Below, in pieces: positions 25,261-32,552 of a stretch of DNA of 64,000 nucleotides; position 1 is the stretch's first letter, and the number at the start of each line of letters is the position of its first letter. The notes under the pieces are model-generated. The model searched no databases. It worked only from the letters and a program-made list of their open reading frames with translations, and had not been told where the DNA came from. This stretch comes from Geomonas azotofigens (GTDB taxonomy: Bacteria > Desulfobacterota > Desulfuromonadia > Geobacterales > Geobacteraceae): the NCBI RefSeq assembly GCF_018919395.1, contig NZ_JAHLME010000003.1:620001-684000 (forward strand). Reading direction: 5' to 3'. The position numbers and the translations under genes were made by a program.

Positions 25261-26799
25261 CTAAGGCGCGTGCGGATGGGACTGGAGGTCGAGCTTCAGG
25301 CGGCAGGATTCCTGGAGCAGGTCGCTCTTGGCCCTGGCGCCGTAGAGCTCGACGGACATGTCCTCGTCTCCGCCCAGGGTGAGCTTCAAGAGGTCCTTCT
25401 CCACGACGCAGTCGAGTTGCCGCACCACCGCGTTGCGGCGCCGGTCCAGGCCGTCGCAGAGCCTCAGGATCCCCCCCAGCCGGGAGACCAGGAGCTGGTC
25501 CGGCGCCGAGAGACGGGTGAACTCGTCATGCTTTTTCTTGGGGAGGGACTTGCGGTGGTAGCGGGCGATGTTGGCCATCAGCTCGCGCTCGCGCGGGGTG
25601 AAGCCGAACAGGTCGGCGTGGCGGATCAGGTGGTAGGAGTGCTTATGGTGGCTGGAATAACTAATGAAATAGCCGACGTCGTGCATGAGGGCGGCGGCCT
25701 CGAGGAGCCTTAGTTCCTTGTCGCCCCAGCCGTAGCGTTGGGCCAGCGCAAGAGCGATCTGCCGGGAGAGCTTGGCGACCTGCTGGGCGTGTCCCTCGTC
25801 GCAATGACAGGAACGGGCGAACTCGAGGGCGCTGTCGCGCCAGGAGCGCGTCTTTTTCTCCGGCAGCAGGTTGCGGCGGCGCAGTCCGCGCAGGATGAGC
25901 CCCTCGCGGATGCCGCGCTCGTTTACCTTCAGGTGGTTCACCTGGAAAAAGTCCATCAGTTCGTCGACCGCGGTGACCCCGGCCACGATGATGTCGGAGC
26001 GGTCCGGGTTCAACCCCGGCACGGCCCGGCGCTCCTTGTCGTTCTTTCTTGCCAGCATGGCCAATAGGTGCACCAATTCGGAACGGAGCAGTTCGTAGCC
26101 GTGCAGGGAGTCGAACTTCTCGCCACGGGACGCCGCCACCATGGCCGCTATTGAGGTGACGGTGCCTCCCGAGCCGACCAGGCACTGCATGCCGGCGCGG
26201 TCCCCGGTGTAGGCGGCTTTCAGGGCCTTGCGGATGTGCTTGCGCAGCTTCTGGTGTTCCGCTTGCTGCACCGGATCGCTTTTCAGGAAGCTCTCGGTGA
26301 GGAACACGGCGCCCAACTCCAGCGACAGCATCTCCTCGGTATGTGCGCCCAGCGCGGAGATCAGTTCCAGGCTGCCGCCTCCGATGTCGAAGATCAGGTG
26401 CCGCACCCCATCCAGCTCGAAGTTGTGCTGGGCCGAGAGGGCGGCCAGTTCCGCCTCCTCCTCGCCGCTGATCACCTCGATCTCCAGGCCGGTCCGCTCC
26501 TTGATGGCGGCGACGAGCTCGCGGCCGTTACCGGCCTTGCGCACCGCGCTGGTCGCCACCGCCTCGATGGAGGCGACCTGGTAGCCGTCGATGATCTTTT
26601 TCTGGCGGGAGAGCGCCTCTATGGCGCGTTCCCACGCGGCGGGCGAGATGACGCCGGTCTGGTGCAGCCCTTCGCCCAGGCGCACCAGCACCTTCTCGTC
26701 ATCGAGGATCTTGTACTTGCCGTTTCCCCCTGTCTCGACGATGATGCTGCGGATCGAGTTGGTGCCGATGTCGATGGCGGCCAGCCGGTTCTGTCTCAA
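25261..26799 (-). CDS. ppx: Ppx/GppA-family exopolyphosphatase with C-terminal HD domain
   Basis: A 512-residue enzyme that hydrolyses polyphosphate or pppGpp. Residues 1-300 form the actin-like ASKHA core (AAIDIGTNSIR at the start, FDIGGGSLEL at the phosphate loop). Residues 315-505 form an HD-type domain (HDVGYFISYSSHHKHS). Translation starts at TTG after AAGGAGTAGCCG. A promoter lies just upstream (26832-26861), inside the gap to the HhH-domain gene. Its position next to SixA is a recurrent polyphosphate/phosphohistidine arrangement. PPX and GppA activities cannot be separated from sequence. Confidence 0.9.
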   Translation of the reverse strand: MRQNRLAAIDIGTNSIRSIIVETGGNGKYKILDDEKVLVRLGEGLHQTGVISPAAWERAIEALSRQKKIIDGYQVASIEAVATSAVRKAGNGRELVAAIKERTGLEIEVISGEEEAELAALSAQHNFELDGVRHLIFDIGGGSLELISALGAHTEEMLSLELGAVFLTESFLKSDPVQQAEHQKLRKHIRKALKAAYTGDRAGMQCLVGSGGTVTSIAAMVAASRGEKFDSLHGYELLRSELVHLLAMLARKNDKERRAVPGLNPDRSDIIVAGVTAVDELMDFFQVNHLKVNERGIREGLILRGLRRRNLLPEKKTRSWRDSALEFARSCHCDEGHAQQVAKLSRQIALALAQRYGWGDKELRLLEAAALMHDVGYFISYSSHHKHSYHLIRHADLFGFTPRERELMANIARYHRKSLPKKKHDEFTRLSAPDQLLVSRLGGILRLCDGLDRRRNAVVRQLDCVVEKDLLKLTLGGDEDMSVELYGARAKSDLLQESCRLKLDLQSHPHAP

Positions 26800-26831
26800 C
26801 GGCTACTCCTTGAGCGTGATGGGTTGGCAAG

Positions 26832-26861
26832 ATTGTATCAGGATGGGGCCGATGGTGACAA
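26832..26861 (-). promoter_or_regulatory. Sigma-70 type promoter for the Ppx gene
   Basis: Minus strand: TTGTCA (26861-26856), an 18-bp spacer and TACAAT (26837-26832), about 35 bases before the TTG start. It would let ppx be expressed apart from the two upstream genes. Confidence 0.55.
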
Positions 26862-26885
26862 CTCGGCAAGACGTGATTGGTGACG

Positions 26886-27410
26886 CTAGGCCAGGGCCTT
26901 CAATATCGCCTTGCGCGCCTTCTTGAACCCCTTGCGGACCTTCTTCAGACTTGCCTCTTCCAGGCCGGTGACCTTCTTTTCCGCCTTGGTGAGAATCTTG
27001 ACGAAGCGCTTGGACCGCTTGTTCCCGAAATCGTGCATCTGTGACAGGGCGTTCTCGATCCGTTCCAGGTCGGCGCCGAGTTTCCGGCCGCACTTCTCCG
27101 AGATCTCTCCGGTGAAGCGGTCGCGGGTGGTCTGCGCCAGGATTTCCACCTTCTCCCGCATGCCCACCACGCGTTGCTGCATGAGCTGAGCGGGCGCCTG
27201 GCGCTGGTCCTGTTCCAGCCCGGCGAGTTCCCTTGCCTGTTCCAGGATGGAACCGATGTGGCGGCGGTTCACCCCGCGCACCTTTTTCAAACCTTCCTCT
27301 CCGGCCTGGGCGATCTTGGCGAAACTGTCGTACCCGGCGTCGTACAGACGCTTGCCCAGGATGGCGCCGACACCTTTCAGCCGTCTGAAATCCGCTGCTG
27401 ACTGGACCAT
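26886..27410 (-). CDS. Helix-hairpin-helix domain protein with basic helical tail
   Basis: A 174-residue protein. Residues 8-55 look like tandem helix-hairpin-helix motifs (LKGVGAILGKRLYDAGYDS and VRGVNRRHIGSIL), a fold that usually binds DNA non-specifically. Residues 60-174 are predicted to be all helical, coiled-coil-like and increasingly Lys-rich (KKVRKGFKKARKAILKALA). No enzyme motif is visible. It sits between SixA and Ppx on the same strand, 40 bases after SixA, so it belongs to their operon. A DNA- or polyphosphate-binding role is only a guess from its basic charge. Confidence 0.75.
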   Translation of the reverse strand: MVQSAADFRRLKGVGAILGKRLYDAGYDSFAKIAQAGEEGLKKVRGVNRRHIGSILEQARELAGLEQDQRQAPAQLMQQRVVGMREKVEILAQTTRDRFTGEISEKCGRKLGADLERIENALSQMHDFGNKRSKRFVKILTKAEKKVTGLEEASLKKVRKGFKKARKAILKALA

Positions 27411-27450
27411 CTTCTGTCACTCCTTGTGTTTTTATCGTGTTGCTTGCCGG

Positions 27451-27972
27451 TCAGCCCCCCTGCCGCAAGCGGTCCAACGCCTTGCCGCGGGAGGTGACGA
27501 TCCTTCCGGTGCCGGTGACCATCTGCAAAAAGAGCGGTTCGCCGCCGCCGTTAGCACTCCTCTTGAACGTCACCGTCCCCCCCTTGGGCAGGGTGAGGGA
27601 AGCCTCCTCCCCGAACAGCGCCTGGGTAACCATCCCCAGGTCCGGTTCGTGTCCAACCAGCGCTATTTCGGTCACCTGTGGGTAGAGCTTCAACAATTCA
27701 TCGAGCTTTTCGGGACGGAAACCGGGCGATAGCTGCGGCGCCACGATCAGCTCCCGCTTGTAGCGCAGCCTTTCCGCCAGGATGTCCGCGGTCTGCACCG
27801 CGCGCACCAGCGGGCTGGTGAGAATCAGATCCGGCTCGGTGCCAAGCGTGGCGAGGCTCTTGGCCGCCTTGCGGAAACGCCTTCTGCCGCGACGGGTCAG
27901 GTAGCGGTGCTCTTCGGGCAGCTCCGGGGTTCTCTCAATTGCTTCGGCGTGTCGAACGATGTGGATGATCAT
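27451..27972 (-). CDS. sixA: Phosphohistidine phosphatase SixA
   Basis: A 173-residue histidine-phosphatase-superfamily enzyme with the N-terminal RHAEA motif (catalytic His8), an LTRRGRRR segment, SPLVRAVQTADI and the GHEPDLG motif with the second His. It removes phosphate from phosphohistidine proteins. It is the first gene of a minus-strand cluster (sixA, HhH protein, ppx). The ATG follows a CCAGGAGGCACCC ribosome site. Confidence 0.9.
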   Translation of the reverse strand: MIIHIVRHAEAIERTPELPEEHRYLTRRGRRRFRKAAKSLATLGTEPDLILTSPLVRAVQTADILAERLRYKRELIVAPQLSPGFRPEKLDELLKLYPQVTEIALVGHEPDLGMVTQALFGEEASLTLPKGGTVTFKRSANGGGEPLFLQMVTGTGRIVTSRGKALDRLRQGG

Positions 27973-28160
27973 GGGTGCCTCCTGGATTAGGCAACGTTAA
28001 AGACTTTAGCGAATCTATCTCGATTTGCAAGCTGCTGTCTTTGTTCCGACGCCGACAGCCACAGGGAGAGACGGCGTGCAGCATCGATTGCGGGGTGAAA
28101 CATCGTATGAGTGAAAGGGGCTTCGTGGTTACTAGAGGTGAGATAAGGGTGCGGGGAATG

Positions 28161-28185
28161 AAGAAACCCTCCCCGGAAGGGAGGG
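28161..28185 (-). terminator. Terminator of the small HTH operon
   Basis: Read on the minus strand: CCCTCCC (28185-28179), loop, then GGGAGGG (28173-28167), followed by TTTCTTC. It closes the operon that begins at 28999. Confidence 0.6.
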
Positions 28186-28232
28186 CTCAGGCGTGGGGCA
28201 AACAGTGAAAGCGGCACCTGACGGGGGGCGTG

Positions 28233-28385
28233 TCAGCGTACCAGGAGTTGCTCCATGTTTCTCTTCATGGCATCGGCGATTCCCTCCGAAGGGACCGAGC
28301 CGCCGACGCCTCTGAGCCAGAAGCGGTCCACCGCCACGTCGCCCTGGGTATCGACGGTCATCTTCACCGGGAACAGGCAGCGCAT
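28233..28385 (-). pseudogene. Short reading frame at the end of the small operon, probable remnant
   Basis: The frame ending at 28233 is open and coding-like from just after the stop of the preceding gene (about 28439). The only start codon is an ATG at 28385 with no ribosome site, giving 50 residues (MRCLFPVKMTVDTQGDVAV...). The 18 codons before it (AQQPGFPGDLLDYFS) also look coding. The simplest reading is a gene that lost its 5' end. A short functional protein translated by coupling cannot be excluded. The shared terminator at 28161-28185 places it in the operon. Confidence 0.35.
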
Positions 28386-28449
28386 GCTGAAGTAATCGAG
28401 CAGGTCGCCAGGGAATCCAGGCTGCTGTGCCCGGGGGGTGCTTTAGGTG

Positions 28450-28746
28450 TTACCGAAAGGTGAGCATCTCTTTTCCGCAGCCGGTGAGGAAATCGAAGAC
28501 CTCGCCCCGGCTGACCAGGAAGCGGGGCATGTCCTGGTTCATCAGGTCCTCCAGGAAATGCAGGGTGGCGGCGTCGTCCCGCTCCAACTCGTTCATCACC
28601 GCCGTCAGCAGCGGCAGGATGTCGTAGAGGTCGTCCCGGTTGAAGGGCGCGCTGTCGGCTGGGCCGGCGAACTTGGCGTCGAACCGGGTCCGCGTCGCCT
28701 TCGGGTATTTGTACTTCAGATCGGACGGGTTGATGGTGAGTCCCAT
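28450..28746 (-). CDS. Uncharacterised small protein (98 aa)
   Basis: I do not recognise this 98-residue, soluble, mostly helical protein. It has an N-terminal polar stretch (TINPSDLKYKYPKATRTRF), then a helical region (RDDLYDILPLLTAVMNELERDD), and ends with two Cys-/Phe-bearing turns (DFLTGCGKEMLTFR). The ATG follows CTAGGAGTGACGCC. It lies 10 bases downstream of the HTH/Cys-tail gene, so the two are an operon. Confidence 0.65.
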   Translation of the reverse strand: MGLTINPSDLKYKYPKATRTRFDAKFAGPADSAPFNRDDLYDILPLLTAVMNELERDDAATLHFLEDLMNQDMPRFLVSRGEVFDFLTGCGKEMLTFR

Positions 28747-28756
28747 GGCGTCACTC

Positions 28757-28999
28757 CTAGTGGCAGCCGCACCTGGAACTGGTGCAGCTGGTGCGGCATG
28801 TCGGCTGCTGGAGCGCGGCCTCGTCGTTGCGTTCCAGCCGGTCCAGGGAAGCCTTGGTGATGAACCACCCCTGGTCGGAAAGGGTTCCCTGCAGCGCCTT
28901 TCGCTTTATCAGCATGAGCACCCGCGTTTCCGTGGTGGAGAGTTCCGCTGCGGCCTCGGCCGCGGTGACGTGGGCAATCCCGTCGATGATCTCTGTCAT
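28757..28999 (-). CDS. Excisionase/MerR-like HTH protein with cysteine-rich tail
   Basis: An 80-residue protein. Residues 8-60 resemble an excisionase or MerR-type winged helix (VTAAEAAAELSTTETRVL, then a GWFITKASLDRLE wing). The C-terminal 15 residues hold four cysteines and a terminal His (CRTSCTSSRCGCH), a plausible metal or redox site. The ATG at 28999 follows AAGGAGGAACTGCC. It is the first gene of a three-frame minus-strand operon. It could be a small metal- or redox-responsive regulator; no integrase is adjacent, so phage excision is unlikely. Confidence 0.65.
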   Translation of the reverse strand: MTEIIDGIAHVTAAEAAAELSTTETRVLMLIKRKALQGTLSDQGWFITKASLDRLERNDEAALQQPTCRTSCTSSRCGCH

Positions 29000-29294
29000 G
29001 GCAGTTCCTCCTTGTGGGGCATGCTTTACATGGAGCATGCCAGGGGGGACGGCGGCAGTAATTTTCTTCAATTCCGGGCTGTTGCCGTCGCAGGCCCGCC
29101 TGGACCGGTCGCGGGTGTGCTCATTAAATAACCACCGTGCTTATTCGCGTGCCAGCCGGTACCGCCCCCGTTATCAACCTGACAAGGAGAGGGGGACGGG
29201 AGCTGTCACGCGAAGAGGCGTCACAACGCAGTTGATAACGGATGCCAGACATAGTAACCTGCACCCGTATTTCATCATGTCAGTGAGAGATTTT

Positions 29295-30587
29295 ATGTCG
29301 ACAGAACTGCGGCTCGAATCGTTGAGCGTGCTGGTTGAAGCCGAATTGCCGTCGCTGGTTGAGAGCTACAAGCATCTGCATGCCCACCCCGAACTGTCCG
29401 GACAGGAGCGGGAGACGGCCTCGATGCTGGCGGGCGAACTGAAAGCGCTTGGGTTCGCGGTGAGCGAGGGGGTCGGGAGGTACCGCAGGTTCGACTGGCC
29501 CGGCTTCGGTGTGCTGGCGGTGCTTGAGAACGGGGCGGGCCCGACGCTGCTGTTGCGGGCGGATATGGACGCGCTGCCGGTCGAGGAGAAAACCGGTCTC
29601 CCCTACGCCAGCACGGCGCGGGCGACCTACCGCGACGGAACCTCGGTGCCGGTGATGCACGCCTGCGGACACGACGTGCACGTAGCCTGCCTGCTGGGGG
29701 CGGCGCGGGTGCTGGCGCGGGCGAGGGGGAGCTGGGCGGGGACGCTGGTCCTGGTCGGCCAGCCGGGAGAAGAAGGGGGAGACGGTGCCCAGGCGATGAT
29801 CGATGACGGCGCCTACCGGCTCTGCCCCAAGCCTGACTTCGCCCTGGCGCTGCACAGCACCCTGTTCCTCAAGGCCGGCAGTGCCGGCTGCGCGCCGGGC
29901 AACTTCCTGGCCAGCTTCACCGAGGTGGAGATCGTGGTGCGCGGCGTGGGGGCGCACGGTTCCGCTCCCGAGCACGGCAAGGACCCCGTGGTGATGGCGG
30001 CGCAGTTGGTGCTCGCCCTGCAGACCATCGTGAGCCGCGAGATCACCCCGCACGAGCCCGCCGTGGTCACCGTGGGCTCCATTCACGGCGGCGCCGCGTG
30101 CAACGTCATACCGGAAGAGGTGGTGCTGCAACTGAGCATCAGGAGCTACGACGACCGGGTGCGCGAAAAGATCCTCGACTCGGTGCGGCGCATCTGCGCC
30201 GGGGTGGCCCTGGCCGCCGGGGTTCCCGAGGAGCGCTCTCCTGTCGTTTCCGTGCTTGCCCGCCATCCGGCTACCTACAACGATCCGGCGCTGGCCGAGC
30301 GCGTGGCTGGCGCCTTGCGCGCCGCCCTGGGACCGGATAACGTGGTTCGCTCCGAGGCGAAGATGGTGAGCGAGGATTTCGGCTCCTGGGGGCTCGGCGG
30401 GGAGATCCCGGTCTGCATGTTCTGGTTGGGTGCGGCCGATCCCGATCTTTTCGAGGAGAGTCGGCGTAAGGGGGTGTCGCTTCCCTCACAGCATTCGCCG
30501 CTGTACGCCCCGCACCCCGAGCCGACGCTGCGGGCGGGGGTGAAGGCCCTGGTCGCGGCCGCCTGCGAGCTGCTTCCGGCGGGGTAG
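29295..30587 (+). CDS. M20-family amidohydrolase
   Basis: A 430-residue zinc-dependent peptidase/amidohydrolase of the M20D type (hippuricase, IAA-amino-acid hydrolase, aminoacylase). Zinc-site motifs are visible: HACGHDVH, GEEGGDG with the catalytic Glu, and VSEDFG. The lid domain lies between about 180 and 300. The start at 29295 follows GTGAGAGATTTT; an ATG at 29276 is possible but has no ribosome site. It lacks a signal peptide, so it is cytosolic. The substrate is unknown. Confidence 0.9.
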   Translation: MSTELRLESLSVLVEAELPSLVESYKHLHAHPELSGQERETASMLAGELKALGFAVSEGVGRYRRFDWPGFGVLAVLENGAGPTLLLRADMDALPVEEKTGLPYASTARATYRDGTSVPVMHACGHDVHVACLLGAARVLARARGSWAGTLVLVGQPGEEGGDGAQAMIDDGAYRLCPKPDFALALHSTLFLKAGSAGCAPGNFLASFTEVEIVVRGVGAHGSAPEHGKDPVVMAAQLVLALQTIVSREITPHEPAVVTVGSIHGGAACNVIPEEVVLQLSIRSYDDRVREKILDSVRRICAGVALAAGVPEERSPVVSVLARHPATYNDPALAERVAGALRAALGPDNVVRSEAKMVSEDFGSWGLGGEIPVCMFWLGAADPDLFEESRRKGVSLPSQHSPLYAPHPEPTLRAGVKALVAAACELLPAG

Positions 30588-30607
30588 GGACGGGAGATAA
30601 ACGGCAA

Positions 30608-30646
30608 AAGAAAAGGGGCGCATCGTGCGATAGCGCCCCTTTTCTT
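30608..30646. terminator. Bidirectional terminator
   Basis: A 13-bp perfect stem (AAGAAAAGGGGCG with CGCCCCTTTTCTT) lies between the convergent amidohydrolase and DUF3300 genes. It has T-runs in both directions. Confidence 0.75.
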
Positions 30647-30700
30647 ATCGTCGTGAATGTCAAACGAGACGGCCCCCTGTCCGTTCGTGGAGAAGTGGAC

Positions 30701-30727
30701 GGGCGAATGATTATTCGCCCCTACAGG
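30701..30727. repeat. Dispersed palindrome, copy 3
   Basis: GGGCGAATGATTATTCGCCC (30701-30720) followed by CTACAGG. It lies just before the stop of the minus-strand DUF3300 gene. Confidence 0.8.
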
Positions 30728-30744
30728 TCTCGACCGGTTGGGGG

Positions 30745-32445
30745 TCAGCGATCCTCGCCCCGCTGCAAACCGCGGCCGCCGGAGGATTCGCCGCGTCCGC
30801 CGGAGGATTCGCCGCGTCCGCGGCCCTGGCCCGGTTCGAACTCGCGTACCGGTCGCGCGGGTTCAGCGGGCTCGGCCTTGGGCGCCGGTGTTACCGCCGG
30901 TGCCGGGGTCGGCGCGACCCTTGGCCTCTCGACGCGCGGCATTGCCGGTCGTACCGGTGCCGCCGGTGTGGCCGGCCTCGCTGGCACTGTGGCGGGCGCC
31001 TTGACCGCCGGTTCCGCTGCCGGAACGTGGGGCGCGGCCCCGCGCGTTGCAGGAGCGCCGGCCGCTGGCGCCGGTGCGGGCGCCGGTACGCTCGTGCCGG
31101 CGGGAGTCGGCCTTTCGGGACGGTTTATCGGGCGCGGCTCCCTGCGCCGACCTTCTCCCCTGGCGGGGCGTCCGGTGGCAGATTCCCCGGCAGCCGCGGG
31201 TGCTTGCTGCGTCCCGGGCTGCGCCTGGGGCTGCGGCTGGGGCTGCGGCTTGGGCTGCGGCTTGGGCTGCGCCGGCGTATGCTGCCTGCCCGGCTGCGCC
31301 TGGGGCTGCGGCTTCACGGGGACGGCGGGGGGCTGGACCGTCTCGACCCTGGGCTGGCTCGGCGTCGGCTGCCGCTGCGCCGCCGGCGGCGTCGCACCCG
31401 GCTTAGCCGGCGTAGGAGCGGGTACGCCCGGTGCGGGCGCCGCCTCGCGCCGATTCCACGGTTCCCTGCGCCGCTCCGTGCGCGAGCCTTCAACTTTGCC
31501 AGGGCGCTGCTGTTCTACCTTGCCGGGGCGTCGTGGTTCCACCCGGCCCGGGCGTCCCGGTGCCAGGCGAACCGGCGGCATCCTCCCTTCTTCACGATGT
31601 CTCCTGGTTTCCACCCGCAATTGCTGGCGGTAACTGCGGGTATCGCGCTGCACAACCCGCTCATTGATGGTGATGGTGGCGGCGCGCCTGTTGACGTAGA
31701 TGTCGCGATGGTCCCGCGTGTAGGGGCGGGAACGGCTGATCCATCCTGCTCCCCGCCAGCCGTGGTAGTAGACCTTGCGTTCGCGCCAGTTGCAGTCGCG
31801 GTTGAGCCAGGGTCCTATGGCGAAGCCGACGCTGAAGGTGATGAAGGGGGAACTGGGGTAGTAGCGTTCCACGTAGACCACGGTCGGGTCGTACACCGGC
31901 ACGTAGACGTACTCCGGGCGCGCCGGGACGATGCGGATGACGTCACCCTCGAAGAAAACCTGCTGCTGTCGCGTGCTGAAGAGGTTCCCTTCGTCGTAGG
32001 CGAAGCGGCGCAGCCTCTGGATGGCGTCCATCACGTCCTGGGGTTGTTCGATGTACGCCTGTCCCAGAGACGCGGTCCACTGGTACTCGCGGTCCATCAT
32101 GTACAGGACCTGCGGGTAATGGGCCACGGCGCGGACGCTGATGTCCCACGGCTGGTAGTCGATGCGCGGGGTGCTGCCGTAGAGCCTGACGAAGTTGGCG
32201 GCGTCGTGGAGCTGGTCCACGAAGGTGGCGGCCGGCAGGATCTGGGCTATCAGCGGGTCCGGATAGAGCGCGATGGGAGCGAGCAGGTCGTCCAGCTCCT
32301 CCGGGTACAGCAGGTCGTCGTCCTGGTAGCCGTCCTGGTCCGACATCTGGTAGTAACCTGGCTCAGACTGTGCCTGTACCGGCACGGCTGTGACAGTGAG
32401 CGGCAGGAATACTGCCATGAACGCGATGATCAATAACCTTTTCAT
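30745..32445 (-). CDS. DUF3300 secreted protein with long Pro/Gln/Ala tail
   Basis: A 566-residue exported protein. It has a signal peptide (1-26) and a DUF3300 domain (about 50-250) with the marker stretch LLAPIALYPDPLIAQILPAA. A basic region follows. A low-complexity tail (about 330-566) is rich in Pro, Gln, Ala and Arg, with PQPQ runs near 390-420, and ends in duplicated GRGESSG units. The function of DUF3300 proteins is unknown; the tail suggests an extended periplasmic or surface linker. The direct coding repeats make slippage-driven length variation likely. Confidence 0.85.
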   Translation of the reverse strand: MKRLLIIAFMAVFLPLTVTAVPVQAQSEPGYYQMSDQDGYQDDDLLYPEELDDLLAPIALYPDPLIAQILPAATFVDQLHDAANFVRLYGSTPRIDYQPWDISVRAVAHYPQVLYMMDREYQWTASLGQAYIEQPQDVMDAIQRLRRFAYDEGNLFSTRQQQVFFEGDVIRIVPARPEYVYVPVYDPTVVYVERYYPSSPFITFSVGFAIGPWLNRDCNWRERKVYYHGWRGAGWISRSRPYTRDHRDIYVNRRAATITINERVVQRDTRSYRQQLRVETRRHREEGRMPPVRLAPGRPGRVEPRRPGKVEQQRPGKVEGSRTERRREPWNRREAAPAPGVPAPTPAKPGATPPAAQRQPTPSQPRVETVQPPAVPVKPQPQAQPGRQHTPAQPKPQPKPQPQPQPQAQPGTQQAPAAAGESATGRPARGEGRRREPRPINRPERPTPAGTSVPAPAPAPAAGAPATRGAAPHVPAAEPAVKAPATVPARPATPAAPVRPAMPRVERPRVAPTPAPAVTPAPKAEPAEPARPVREFEPGQGRGRGESSGGRGESSGGRGLQRGEDR

Positions 32446-32552
32446 AACTGTCTCCTAAAGCTTTTTGCCTTTTGACTACCGGTCCAGTCTAGCAGAAGCC
32501 CCCTGGCAAGGCAAAGCGTGCACCGGTGGCCCCTTGGGTCCGGGATGTATCG

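Noticed and set aside
29130..29160. TGGCACGCGAATAAGC on the minus strand as a sigma-54 promoter for the HTH operon
   Set aside because: GG and GC are 11 bases apart instead of 10, which RpoN does not tolerate well.
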